A stretch of DNA of 64,000 nucleotides, from NCBI RefSeq assembly GCF_002021565.1, contig NZ_MSZX01000014.1:62027-126026 (forward strand), written 5' to 3'. This DNA is from Paenibacillus selenitireducens (GTDB lineage: Bacteria > Bacillota > Bacilli > Paenibacillales > Paenibacillaceae). The notes beneath the pieces were generated by a model. The model saw nothing but the letters and a program-made list of their open reading frames with translations, did not search any database and had not been told where the DNA came from. The position numbers were made by a program, and so were the translations under genes. This document shows, one piece after another, positions 8,070 through 16,475 of this stretch (positions are counted from its first letter, which is position 1; each line of letters starts with the position of its first letter).

Positions 8070-8750
8070 TTAAGGTTTCGTAGCCGTCCATATGTAACGG
8101 TAATCTTGAACCACGATCTTGCCATCTACTGTGTTCTCTTCGATTTTTTGCTTCAGCTCGTCTTGATATTCAGGCAGTGCGTAATTCGGATGACCTGGTA
8201 TCCCCGAAATGAATTTCGTGTACTCTGCTTCATTCGGAAAGTGGAACAAACCGTCTTTAAATTCTCTAATGGTTATATTTTGGAAGCCGTTCTCTGTTAA
8301 CCTATCTAGAACTAAGTCGAGTGCACCCGAGTGAATACCAAAAATTCGTCCGCCTGACCGAAGAATTCGTGGATGTTGAATAATCGATGTTGGCCCTCTC
8401 CGGTCATAGATCAGATCAAATTGTTCATCCTTAAAAGGTAACTCCTGCTTCGTTGTCGCATAAACAAATTCGATGTTGGAAACACTCGATTCCTCCAATA
8501 AGGCCTTGGCAATGCGAATCAATTCACTTGAATTGTCAAAGCCAACCAACGATTTCGCGTGAAGAGCCATTTTCAGCGTAAACTCCCCATGACCACAACC
8601 CGCATCAAGAACTGTATAATATTGTGACAACAAACCGACCAGTTCCTCTTCAAAAATCTGTTCACCAGAAATACCTTCATATGTATATACAGCATCATTT
8701 TTGTAACCGCCATTTCGCCTCGCGATCGCATCATACCAATCGATTCCCAT
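8070..8750 (-). CDS. Class I SAM-dependent methyltransferase
   Basis: A 226-residue methyltransferase. SAM-binding motif I is VLDAGCGHGEFTLKMA (residues about 52-67), followed by the acidic ribose-binding strand LVGFDNSSELI and motif IV-like FDLIYDRRGPTS. A start at MGIDWYDAI is chosen because AAAGGAGGG lies 7 bases upstream; the long upstream frame overlaps the neighbouring lipoprotein gene. It is the last gene of a tight four-gene run (gaps 12-16 bases) with DinB, VOC and DUF3221 genes. Acceptor substrate unknown. Confidence 0.82.
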   Translation of the reverse strand: MGIDWYDAIARRNGGYKNDAVYTYEGISGEQIFEEELVGLLSQYYTVLDAGCGHGEFTLKMALHAKSLVGFDNSSELIRIAKALLEESSVSNIEFVYATTKQELPFKDEQFDLIYDRRGPTSIIQHPRILRSGGRIFGIHSGALDLVLDRLTENGFQNITIREFKDGLFHFPNEAEYTKFISGIPGHPNYALPEYQDELKQKIEENTVDGKIVVQDYRYIWTATKP

Positions 8751-8764
8751 CCTTTGCCCTCCTT

Positions 8765-9406
8765 TCAATATGAATTTTCTAGTTTTGTTAACCTTAATTT
8801 TGTTCCTCCATATATTTTTTTGGCTTTGGCTTGAGCAGGAAAGGAAGTATCGATTCCCCCATCTGTCCAATAGGCAACCCGCTCCCCTACTTTTAACTTC
8901 GCCCGTGTACTTAACCATATCGCCTGCCCCTGATAATTGTCTGCCAGCTCTTGCCATGACTTCCCAAGGTCGTCTACCTCAACAGAATCTAGTATCAGGA
9001 CTTTGCCAGCTTTAATCGAAAAAACTGTACCCACGCCATCCGCATCCAGAAGCTGTTTCTCCCCCGTACCCACAGCCTTCAAATACCGTCCATCTTCAAC
9101 TTCCAACGCGATACCGTCTTTCTGGGATATCCCTTTAATCGCATATAATTTCGTACCTTTGGGATACGCGTTGGAGAACCCATTTGAGACCGACGAACTT
9201 TCCCGATCCGAGAAGCGCTTTATCTTCCCTATTCGCTGTTCAATATCCGTACGCGGCACTTCTTCGCTTGTAATTTTATAGTTCACATCATCCCACTTAA
9301 CGAATGGGTAAGCCCAAGATGCCATTGTGCTGCCGGAACAGCCAGAACATAAGATCAAGCAGATGAGAAAAAGGATTGGTAGTTCCTTTTTCAAGGATCT
9401 CTTCAT
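8765..9406 (-). CDS. Lipoprotein with DUF3221-like C-terminus
   Basis: A 213-residue predicted lipoprotein. The N-terminus MKRSLKK, a hydrophobic core and the lipobox LILCSGC place Cys at about residue 24. The C-terminal part (KVLILDSVEVDDLGKSW ... AIWLSTRAKLKVGERVAYW ... FPAQAKAKKI) follows the pattern of DUF3221 proteins such as Bacillus YobA. The function is unknown. The start is the ATG after GAAGGTGG. It lies between a VOC gene (16-base gap) and a methyltransferase gene (14-base gap), which is unusual for a secreted protein. Confidence 0.68.
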   Translation of the reverse strand: MKRSLKKELPILFLICLILCSGCSGSTMASWAYPFVKWDDVNYKITSEEVPRTDIEQRIGKIKRFSDRESSSVSNGFSNAYPKGTKLYAIKGISQKDGIALEVEDGRYLKAVGTGEKQLLDADGVGTVFSIKAGKVLILDSVEVDDLGKSWQELADNYQGQAIWLSTRAKLKVGERVAYWTDGGIDTSFPAQAKAKKIYGGTKLRLTKLENSY

Positions 9407-9422
9407 GAACGAGCCACCTTCG

Positions 9423-9824
9423 TTATGCGTAAATAGATGCGTTGTTCTTTCCATTCGGTTCAATGACACCCCACATATTTCCGTTCAGATCTATAAATTT
9501 AAGAACCCATCCGAAACCTTCGTTTTGGAAAAACGTGATTTCGACGTTATGGTTTTTCAAATGATCATGAAGCGCTTGGATTTGACTCGTGGCATACAAC
9601 AACACAGGCATCGTCTGACCTTGATACGTGAAATTCGCATGCGTATCTTCTTGCGTTTCCCATAACATGAGCATAGGTCCTTCGGGAAGGGTAAGGAAGG
9701 CATGATCCTGACCGCTTTGTTCATGGGATGTAAAACCAAGATGCTGAACGTACCACGCAATCGACTCATCTAGATCTCGCACGGGAATTTGCATATGTTC
9801 CAATTTCTCAAGGATTGCTGGCAT
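9423..9824 (-). CDS. VOC family protein
   Basis: A 133-residue VOC-fold protein. The first unit begins LEHMQIPVRDLDESIAWY and contains HLGFTSHEQ; the second ends KFIDLNGNMWGVIEP, the usual D-x-x-GN pattern. Possible metal or ligand residues His (EHMQIP) and the terminal Glu (GVIEP) are in the expected places. AGGAGGA lies 8 bases before the ATG, within the 12-base gap after the DinB gene. Likely translated with the DinB, DUF3221 and methyltransferase genes. Substrate unknown. Confidence 0.82.
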   Translation of the reverse strand: MPAILEKLEHMQIPVRDLDESIAWYVQHLGFTSHEQSGQDHAFLTLPEGPMLMLWETQEDTHANFTYQGQTMPVLLYATSQIQALHDHLKNHNVEITFFQNEGFGWVLKFIDLNGNMWGVIEPNGKNNASIYA

Positions 9825-9836
9825 CGTTCATTCCTC

Positions 9837-10355
9837 CTATAAGCTGAGGTATCTTTCTTTAATAATGCGTAAATGATGAAGTTCATGTCCAGCAATGATG
9901 TAAGGAAGCGCGCGAGCTGACGTATCATGACCATTCGTATTTCCGATCCGTTGCCACGCCTCGTCGTCAATTCCGCGACACAATGACAGTGTAGAGCGAC
10001 GTACAATTTCGTACTCCTCCACCAGGCCCGAGATACTCTGCGATCCGAAATTTGCACCCAGCATATAGTCCTCTTCGTCGAACCCTGGGAGCAAACCTTT
10101 CTCTCCCCTAGCGAGGCACAAAAGCCGGTAACTCATGACGCGTTCCGTGTCTGACATATGACCTAAAACTTCCTTCAGACTCCATTTGCCTTCGGCATAG
10201 CGGAAATTCAATTGTTCTTCTGTTAATGAAGAAAATAAGCTGATCGTCTTCGCCAACTGGCTGTCTAGCAAATCTAGCACATGTCCTTCAGGCACCAATT
10301 CAATATAAGGTCCAAAATAATATGGAAATTCATTTTCTACGGGTCGTTGCAGCAT
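9837..10355 (-). CDS. DinB family protein
   Basis: A 172-residue four-helix protein of the DinB/YfiT superfamily. The metal-binding histidines are visible in LGHMSDTERVMS (residues about 66-77) and in AGHELHHLRIIKERY at the C-terminus; KWSLKEVLGH is the family hallmark. Many members are thiol-dependent transferases (bacillithiol or mycothiol), but this one is unassigned. The second of two close ATGs (10355) has the better spacing from AAAAGGAG. It is the first gene of a four-gene operon ending at 8070. Confidence 0.84.
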   Translation of the reverse strand: MLQRPVENEFPYYFGPYIELVPEGHVLDLLDSQLAKTISLFSSLTEEQLNFRYAEGKWSLKEVLGHMSDTERVMSYRLLCLARGEKGLLPGFDEEDYMLGANFGSQSISGLVEEYEIVRRSTLSLCRGIDDEAWQRIGNTNGHDTSARALPYIIAGHELHHLRIIKERYLSL

Positions 10356-10394
10356 CTTCATTCTCCTTTTTATTATGTAATCAGTATTGCTAAT

Positions 10395-10420
10395 CAAGAA
10401 AAGAGAGCATGCAGCTCTCT
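10395..10420 (-). terminator. Intrinsic terminator of the ABC transporter operon
   Basis: AGAGAGC and GCTCTCT form a perfect 7-bp stem with a 5-base loop; on the minus strand TTTTCTT follows. It lies 80 bases beyond the stop of the solute-binding protein. Confidence 0.8.
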
Positions 10421-10501
10421 CATCGTTAGCGTATAGATGTTATATATTTTACAGCAGTAGCCTATATTTGGAAATGGTTTTATAAATTTTAAGGTCCACT
10501 A

Positions 10502-11836
10502 TTATTCATTCAAGTAGGTCGTTGCACGGTTCTGGATCAGCTTCGCCACTTCATCCGCCGATTTTTGACCGCTGAAAAAAGATTTGGACTCCTCTACGAT
10601 AATAGACAGCACTTTGTCGTCTGTCTTAGCAAAGCGATTCGCTGATTCAATAAGCTGTTTGAGCTCAGCAAAGTGTCTTTCTGTGATCGGGATTGCTGCT
10701 CCTGTTGAAAGCTTATATTCTCCATTTTTCACTTGATTCTGAGTCTCGTTAAGCAGCTTTTCATTGACAGATTTCAGGAGCGAGAACCCCTCCCTCTCCT
10801 GCAATGATTGTGCTTCTTCCGACATTAAGAAAGCAATGAACTTCCATGCTTCCTCTTTTACCGGTGAATTGGCTTGGATGCCAAGTTGATTGGGAACTAA
10901 AAACGTAGTTCCCTCTGTTTCTCCTTCTGAATGAGGCGTTGGCAGCAGCTTCGGATTCGAGTAGAAGTTGAACGCTCCTTGAACCACATCCAATGGGGAG
11001 AATAAATAGGTAGAGCCGAACAACTGGTTGCTCTGTTTTGCAGCATTCGCCGTTATGATCCGTTCATCGTACATTTTTTGAATTTGCTGCATGGTTTGCA
11101 CGAACAGGGGGGAATCAAATTTCGCCTTCCGGTTCTCCCGATCGATGAAATCGGCGTTATTATTTTGCACCAATATTTGAAGGAATTGTTCAGGCGGGTA
11201 ATTCGCTAAGGCATAGCGATCACCGCTGAGGTTAGCTGTTTGCATGAACTTCCGCGAGATGTCTTCGAACTGCTTCCAATCCCAGTTCTTCTCGTCAACC
11301 TTTACGGTCTTCTCCAGGATGTCTCCATCCCCAATAAAAGTCCCAACGTAGAACGCGGAAGGTATCGTATATAAGCCGCCGTTCAGCTTCATGGCATCCA
11401 ATATATTTGTATTCAAATCGCTCTTGTTCAACGATGGGTCTTGTTCTAACATGTCGTTCATATCTACAAGAAGCTTTTTATTCACATATTTGCTTACAGG
11501 TAAATCGCTCATCTCGATGATATCAGCGCCTTTTCCCGATAATATCGAAGAATTCGTCGTTTTGATATATTTTTCGAAATCGCCTTCCCCCCATTCCTCA
11601 TCCTTTTGAATAAACGGTACGATTTGCAGGTCGATATCCGGGTATTTTTGCTCAAATTTTTTCTCTGTCGCTTCGTAGAATGCGTCCGAATATTTTACAC
11701 TGAAGGTGACAACCGTCTTTCCCTCGTTCGATTTCGGTTTCTCCTTTTTCGCATCATTCCCGCTGCCGCCAGCTCCACATGCGGCCGTTGCCGCTAACAA
11801 CATGCACATCAATCCCATAAATAGTCGCTTTTTCAC
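10502..11836 (-). CDS. ABC transporter solute-binding lipoprotein (family 1, carbohydrate type)
   Basis: A 444-residue extracytoplasmic binding protein. The signal peptide MKKRLFMGLMCMLLAATAAC ends in a lipobox (Cys about 20), followed by a Gly/Ser/Lys-rich linker. The mature part shows the type I binding-protein layout: strand TVVTFSVKYSDAFYEATEKKF, the hinge region YTIPSAFYVGTFIGDGD and the late EEAWKFIAFLMSEEAQ helix typical of sugar binders. It delivers ligand to the two permeases encoded upstream. It is the last gene of a four-gene operon; a terminator follows. The ligand is not identifiable. Confidence 0.9.
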   Translation of the reverse strand: MKKRLFMGLMCMLLAATAACGAGGSGNDAKKEKPKSNEGKTVVTFSVKYSDAFYEATEKKFEQKYPDIDLQIVPFIQKDEEWGEGDFEKYIKTTNSSILSGKGADIIEMSDLPVSKYVNKKLLVDMNDMLEQDPSLNKSDLNTNILDAMKLNGGLYTIPSAFYVGTFIGDGDILEKTVKVDEKNWDWKQFEDISRKFMQTANLSGDRYALANYPPEQFLQILVQNNNADFIDRENRKAKFDSPLFVQTMQQIQKMYDERIITANAAKQSNQLFGSTYLFSPLDVVQGAFNFYSNPKLLPTPHSEGETEGTTFLVPNQLGIQANSPVKEEAWKFIAFLMSEEAQSLQEREGFSLLKSVNEKLLNETQNQVKNGEYKLSTGAAIPITERHFAELKQLIESANRFAKTDDKVLSIIVEESKSFFSGQKSADEVAKLIQNRATTYLNE

Positions 11837-11868
11837 CGTATAACGCCTCTCTTCTCTCTTATATTTAG

Positions 11869-13035
11869 CTATTGCAGACGTACGCGATTGCCTTCCTGTA
11901 AAGGCTCACTGCTCTCTAGAATGATCAAATCATTCAAGTTAAGGTCTCGCGACTCTATCATCGTTTCTTTGTCATTGGTTTCACTCGATTGAATTCGTAC
12001 TTTTCGTACTACAAAATCATTACCCAACGCGCCCTTCCGCTCTTCGATTTTGTATAGGAACTTGCCTTCGCGATCCTGATGAATCGCTTCATTGGTAGTC
12101 ATCTGCCCCTCTTGACGCGAGTGTTTGGTGAGTTTGACAAATGCCTCTTCACCACCTTTCAGCTCGGAGTCCACGACTTTCACGCGAACAACCTTCTGTG
12201 CGATCGTTACCGTCATCTTTGACGTTTGGTTAGCCGAGTTGTCCATGCGCGGCGCGGCATCCGTTATTTCATGAACGGTACCTTCGATGACTTTTGCCTG
12301 CTGACCTGACTGCGGACGTACTTCGACCTGCACCTTCTCCTCCATCGCAATTCCCAAGCTAGACAACAAGGACGCATCGACCAGTAACTCAAACTGGTAC
12401 CCTCGACGGTTGTTCGTAATGAGAACATCCGGTTCTCCCGTTGAGGTCATTCCCTCGACGGCATTCAGTGTCGTGACGACACCGTCGTAAGGTGATGTAA
12501 TCTTTTTTTGATTTGCCAGACGGTCTTTTAATTCGTTCAATTTTCGTTCCTGTACGCCGAGATCGAGTTTGCGCATTTCGATATCTCGACTTGCACTCCG
12601 AAGCTTCGTTTCATCCCCATCCGTTGCCGCTTCGATGTAACGATCTTGTATATTTTGCAGATCAATCTTTTGCTTTTCCCATTGCGCTGCTTCATCCTGC
12701 AATTCCCGTTCGGCGGACTTGCTGTCGTATGTGATCAGCGTTTGCCCTTTCTTCACGCGATCTCCTTCTTTCACAGCAATCGCGCTCACTTTCCAGCCGG
12801 CAGGATTCGAAAGCTTAGCTTCTGCTATCGGCAGCAGGGCACCGCTTCCCTCAAACGTATGTACAAGACTGCCCATCACCAACTTTTCCGTCCTCACTTT
12901 CGGCAATACGAGGGCTTGCAGCGTGTTGCTGTATAGCGTAAAAAACAATAACAACCCGATAAATATACTGAAAACTATTTGAATGTTTCGTTTTCGCCGG
13001 CGTTTTTCAGGCTCGTCGTTTAGCCCTATTTCCAC
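11869..13035 (-). CDS. HlyD/MFP-type adaptor protein
   Basis: A 388-residue membrane-anchored protein with a basic cytoplasmic start (EKRRRKRN), one membrane helix (residues about 18-40), a split biotinyl-lipoyl-like region (GWKVSAIAVKEGDRVKKGQ and ITSPYDGVVTTLNAVEGM) and a coiled-coil hairpin between them (about 105-175). This is the architecture of membrane-fusion/periplasmic adaptor proteins such as MacA that serve exporters. No partner exporter is adjacent. Instead, it is embedded between the sugar-type permease and binding-protein genes (25 and 32-base gaps), which is odd. Confidence 0.82.
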   Translation of the reverse strand: MEIGLNDEPEKRRRKRNIQIVFSIFIGLLLFFTLYSNTLQALVLPKVRTEKLVMGSLVHTFEGSGALLPIAEAKLSNPAGWKVSAIAVKEGDRVKKGQTLITYDSKSAERELQDEAAQWEKQKIDLQNIQDRYIEAATDGDETKLRSASRDIEMRKLDLGVQERKLNELKDRLANQKKITSPYDGVVTTLNAVEGMTSTGEPDVLITNNRRGYQFELLVDASLLSSLGIAMEEKVQVEVRPQSGQQAKVIEGTVHEITDAAPRMDNSANQTSKMTVTIAQKVVRVKVVDSELKGGEEAFVKLTKHSRQEGQMTTNEAIHQDREGKFLYKIEERKGALGNDFVVRKVRIQSSETNDKETMIESRDLNLNDLIILESSEPLQEGNRVRLQ

Positions 13036-13060
13036 TTCTTCTGCCTCCTAACCGTTAGAA

Positions 13061-13939
13061 CTACCCTTTGATACCGGACAATTGGATTCCTTCGATAAAA
13101 TAAGATTCCGCATACAGAAACAACAGCACCATCGGCGTCATATACAGCATCGATGCAGCAAATGCAACTCCTAGCTCATCCAGACTAATTCTCGATAAAT
13201 AAACCGATAGCGGCTGCTTGAATGGATCGTCCAGGAAAACAAGCGGTTGTTCTACCATATTCCAATAATCAACGAACAATAGGACAACAAGTGCAGCAAT
13301 CCCTGGTTGGATCATCGGAACAATAATCGAATAAAAAATCTTGATATGGCCAGCCCCGTCTATTTTGGCCGCTTCGATATAGGTATACGGGATATGTATC
13401 ATAAACTGTCGAAGCATGAACACGCCGAATGCCGCGAAAATACCTGGCAAAATAATCGAACTTGGACTGTTAAGCAGCCCCAATTGATCCGCAATAATGT
13501 AATTCGGCACCAACGTCACTTGGAACGGCATAAGCATCGTCAGGACATATACGAGAAACAAGTAGTCTCGGCCACGAAATTGCAGCTTGGAGAACGCGTA
13601 TGCAGCTAACGCAGCGATGAGTGTCTGCCCTGCAATGATCGGCACCACCATGAATACGGAATTCCAGAACATCATCAGAAACCTTGGGCTATTCACCAAT
13701 ACTTTGCTATACTGCTCCAACGTCACTTGATCCGGCAGCAGCTTCAGATTTACGAATCGATTGATTTCACCAGCAGCCGTTTTGTTCATGTTCCCGATCT
13801 GCCCGTAATTGATCCCGATTTCTCGTTCGGTCATTAGCGAATTTGTGAATGTAATCACGATAGGGAACAGTAAAACCACCGCAATGGCAGCCATGACGAT
13901 TGTTAATAAAGACTTTTGAAATACGTTTGTTCGAAGCAC
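13061..13939 (-). CDS. Carbohydrate ABC transporter permease (MalG type)
   Basis: A 292-residue inner-membrane protein with about six helices. The cytoplasmic EAA loop is EAAKIDGAGHIKIFYSIIVP (residues about 190-209), the docking site for the ATPase, and it sits in the usual C-terminal half. The N-terminal MLRTNVFQKSLLTIVMAA and the ending SYFIEGIQLSGIKG are typical of MalG-like subunits (IQGLTAGAVKG in relatives). It follows the MalF-type permease by 18 bases and would pair with it. No ATPase gene is present; Firmicutes often use a shared MsmX-type ATPase. Confidence 0.92.
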   Translation of the reverse strand: MLRTNVFQKSLLTIVMAAIAVVLLFPIVITFTNSLMTEREIGINYGQIGNMNKTAAGEINRFVNLKLLPDQVTLEQYSKVLVNSPRFLMMFWNSVFMVVPIIAGQTLIAALAAYAFSKLQFRGRDYLFLVYVLTMLMPFQVTLVPNYIIADQLGLLNSPSSIILPGIFAAFGVFMLRQFMIHIPYTYIEAAKIDGAGHIKIFYSIIVPMIQPGIAALVVLLFVDYWNMVEQPLVFLDDPFKQPLSVYLSRISLDELGVAFAASMLYMTPMVLLFLYAESYFIEGIQLSGIKG

Positions 13940-13957
13940 TTGATGACTCCTCTCCCG

Positions 13958-14860
13958 CTACTCCATAAACTGCCGGAACCGACGATCAAGCGCAAACAAA
14001 GCGATCACAATAACTAAAATGCACCCTACCATCATCGTCGCAGCCGCAGTTAATTTCTGAATATCTAACGACATGAACGTATTGTTCATATAATGCTGGA
14101 GCATATAAATGCTGTCATGCGGATAATCCCCAGCAATCAAGTACGTCTCCCGGAATACTTTAAACGAATTTATGATCGACATGATCACAACAAAGAACAT
14201 CGTTGACGTTAGATATACGAGTGTAATCGTGCCGAACTGCCGGAAACGTCCTGCGCCTTCCAATTGAGCGGTTTCGTAATAATCTTTGGGGATTTGCTGC
14301 AGTCCTGCCAAAAATAAAATGATGTTATACCCGATGTTCTTCCATAAATAGACGACGATCACAACATTTCGCGCTGCGCCGGTCTTCATCCAATCTACGC
14401 GTTCGAATCCGAAATAACTTAGCCAGGCGTTAAGGGAACCGTTCCAATCAAACAGGATTTGCCAGATAACGACGATCGAGGCTACGGGGACGACAAGCGG
14501 CAGTACATAAGCAGTTCGGAGCGAATTACGAATGTAAATATTTTGATTCAGGAGCATCGCCAAGCCTAAAGACAACGCAATAATGACTGGAACCGTAACC
14601 ACCGTAAAAAAGAACGTATTGGACGCCGCTTTACGAAAAGAATCGCTTGCTAGCAGCCCACGATAATTATCCAATCCGACGAACCGACCGTCGACCGCGC
14701 TATCCACGAAAGAGTAGCCTACACCGGTCGCAAACGGAATGAGATAAAACATGGAAAATCCAATCACGCTCGGCGCGAGAAACATCCATGCTGCTGTAGC
14801 ATCCTTGCGTATCCATCTTGTCTTCCTCCTACAAACAAGCCAAAAACCCCATTTCTTCAT
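13958..14860 (-). CDS. Carbohydrate ABC transporter permease (MalF/UgpA type)
   Basis: A 300-residue permease with six predicted helices. FLAPSVIGFSMFYLIPFATG is the typical first helix, and the EAA loop reads YETAQLEGAGRFRQFGTITL (about residues 205-224). It is the first gene of the operon permease-permease-adaptor-binding protein. AAGGAG lies 10 bases before the ATG. The N-terminal tail is basic (RRKTRWIRKD), as expected for the cytoplasmic side. Substrate class is inferred as sugar or polyol-like from the family; no metabolic genes are beside it. Confidence 0.9.
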   Translation of the reverse strand: MKKWGFWLVCRRKTRWIRKDATAAWMFLAPSVIGFSMFYLIPFATGVGYSFVDSAVDGRFVGLDNYRGLLASDSFRKAASNTFFFTVVTVPVIIALSLGLAMLLNQNIYIRNSLRTAYVLPLVVPVASIVVIWQILFDWNGSLNAWLSYFGFERVDWMKTGAARNVVIVVYLWKNIGYNIILFLAGLQQIPKDYYETAQLEGAGRFRQFGTITLVYLTSTMFFVVIMSIINSFKVFRETYLIAGDYPHDSIYMLQHYMNNTFMSLDIQKLTAAATMMVGCILVIVIALFALDRRFRQFME

Positions 14861-14986
14861 TTTGCGTTTTCTCCTTCCCTACCTGTACAAGAATAAGAAA
14901 AAGTGTTTAAAAAGAAATATGGTAAAAATTAAATTTCCCTTAAATTGATGATTCGTTGAATACCCGTTGAGAGGGTTGAGGGAAAT

Positions 14987-15036
14987 AAAAAAAACAGGAA
15001 GCCCTAAATCCAGAGGATTCAAGGCTTCCTGTTTTC
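14987..15036 (-). terminator. Strong intrinsic terminator of the methionine aminopeptidase operon
   Basis: AAAACAGGAAGCC pairs with GGCTTCCTGTTTT (13 bp, with an additional inner AATCC/GGATT stem), followed on the minus strand by a run of eight T. The flanking A-run allows it to work in both directions. Confidence 0.9.
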
Positions 15037-15061
15037 TATCTTCTAGGAAGGTTCATATATG

Positions 15062-15805
15062 CTATAACTTCGTCAAAATTTCCGGACCATTCTCTGTAAC
15101 GGCAACCGAATGTTCATATTGTACGCAGATCGATTGATCTACCGTTCTCGCTGTCCATCCGTCCATTTCGAGAAAAGCTCTCCAATCTCCTAACGTAAAC
15201 ATAGGTTCGATCGCAAGCACAAGCCCATTCTTAATCAAGGGTCCTGTTCCTTGTCTGCCAAAGTGAGGGACCGGAGGTTCTTCCCAGAGCTCTGCCCCGA
15301 GTCCATGACCTGTAAAATCTCTGACATTTCCATATCCATGCTGCTTGGCAATGGTATCGATCGTGTAGCCAATATCGCCGACCCGATTCCCCTCAATAGC
15401 CTGAGCTATACCTTGGAATAAGCTCTGGTGGCATACTTCCATGAGCTTACTAATCTCTGGTGCTACGCGGCCCACCGCATAAGTCCAGCCTGAATCGCCA
15501 TGGAATCCTTGATAGAACGCACCAATATCGATCGTTACGACATCTCCCTCCTGCAGAGGCTCTTTACTCGGGAATCCATGGCAAATCACGTCGTTCTTCG
15601 CTACGCAGATGGAAGCCGTAAAGCCATGATGACCCTTGAAGCTGGGTACTGCTCCGCGAGAACGAATGTGATTCTCAACGAGTACATCCAATGTATCCGT
15701 TGAGACGCCTGGTTTTATCCGTTCTGCAATTAGCGCATGGCATTCCGCGACGATCCGTCCCGCTTCACGCATAATTTGTAGTTCTTGCTTTGACTTCAAG
15801 TTCAT
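15062..15805 (-). CDS. map: Methionine aminopeptidase, type I (second-copy-like)
   Basis: A 247-residue metalloprotease that removes N-terminal Met from new proteins. All metal ligands are visible: Asp in TIDIGAFYQG and GDSGWTY, His in TGHGLGAE, Glu in LAIEPMF and QYEHSVAV; VICHGFPS carries the substrate-binding His. It lacks the N-terminal SH3-like extension. It is not in a ribosomal-protein operon where the housekeeping copy normally lies, and thus resembles the B. subtilis accessory copy YflG. AGGAGGA precedes the ATG; the first 41 bases overlap the CGNR-like gene, implying coupling. Confidence 0.93.
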   Translation of the reverse strand: MNLKSKQELQIMREAGRIVAECHALIAERIKPGVSTDTLDVLVENHIRSRGAVPSFKGHHGFTASICVAKNDVICHGFPSKEPLQEGDVVTIDIGAFYQGFHGDSGWTYAVGRVAPEISKLMEVCHQSLFQGIAQAIEGNRVGDIGYTIDTIAKQHGYGNVRDFTGHGLGAELWEEPPVPHFGRQGTGPLIKNGLVLAIEPMFTLGDWRAFLEMDGWTARTVDQSICVQYEHSVAVTENGPEILTKL

Positions 15806-16304
15806 GATATATTTCCTCCTGTTTCTTCAATGTCTTATGGAGCACGTAATGATGCCGATTTCGGCACTTCGTCGTACAAAATTTCGCCACTTGGGCACGC
15901 TGATAAGGGATGAACCAGTGACCGCATTGCATACAAGTCTGAAGTTCGAGCGTTCCTCTCTCTATTGCTTCTAATAGGCTAAGGATGGCTTCCATATAAA
16001 TTCTACGCCATTGATCGGGCGGATCTACGAATTCAGATTCAATCCGGACATAGGGTTCCTCTTCGGTATCCGTTGGCGCAATACTTAATTTGAATCTTAC
16101 TGCTTGGTAGTTCTGAAATGCTTGATTAATACGATGTACGATCTCATCCGACATGTTCCGCTTGGCTTGCACGCTCTTGGCTAGTTGTATCAATAGATCA
16201 TGAAATTCGTATTCTAAGCTCCCTGGTTCTATTGGATGCGAATGATGCGAAATTTGATTCAATACAGTCAAAAAATAGTTCGGTCGTGAAAGTACGGGAC
16301 TCAT
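15765..16304 (-). CDS. CGNR-like zinc-finger protein, putative regulator
   Basis: A 179-residue protein with a C-terminal Cys cluster, TCMQCGHWFIPYQRAQ then KFCTTKCRNRHHY (residues about 135-165), close to the zf-CGNR pattern (Cys-x2-Cys, Cys-x3-Cys, then basic residues). In CGNR proteins this binds DNA or RNA while the N-terminal part may bind a ligand. The start MSPVLSRPNYF has GAGGAGGT upstream. A consensus sigma-A promoter lies 52-80 bases upstream. The gene overlaps map and probably controls or accompanies it. Confidence 0.65.
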   Translation of the reverse strand: MSPVLSRPNYFLTVLNQISHHSHPIEPGSLEYEFHDLLIQLAKSVQAKRNMSDEIVHRINQAFQNYQAVRFKLSIAPTDTEEEPYVRIESEFVDPPDQWRRIYMEAILSLLEAIERGTLELQTCMQCGHWFIPYQRAQVAKFCTTKCRNRHHYVLHKTLKKQEEIYHELEVKARTTNYA

Positions 16305-16355
16305 GCCATGACCTCCTCGCAGTTTTATATTCAACGGATTAAATACCTTAATGCG

Positions 16356-16384
16356 TTTATATCAGATATCAACATCGATGTCAA
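16356..16384 (-). promoter_or_regulatory. Sigma-A promoter of the CGNR-map operon
   Basis: On the minus strand a perfect -35 TTGACA (16379-16384) is separated by 17 bases from TATAAA (16356-16361). This is one of the best promoters in the window. Transcription would start near 16349, 45 bases before the CGNR-like start. Confidence 0.8.
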
Positions 16385-16411
16385 ACTTTACCACGAGAAA
16401 GTTCGATGTCA
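16375..16411. promoter_or_regulatory. Candidate operator in the map/proC divergent region
   Basis: TCGATGTCA occurs twice (16375-16383 and 16403-16411) and the copies enclose an inverted repeat AACTTT/AAAGTT. The first copy overlaps the -35 of the minus-strand promoter, so a bound regulator would block it. No protein is known to bind here. Confidence 0.4.
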
Positions 16412-16475
16412 GCAATCATGTTAAAATAAAGAAATCACACAACCCTCATAAAATACAAACATGGAGATGAATTTC

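Noticed and set aside
8765-8957. Long N-terminal extension of the methyltransferase (start at 8957)
   Set aside because: It overlaps the DUF3221 lipoprotein gene in another frame, while a strong AAAGGAGGG marks the start at 8750.
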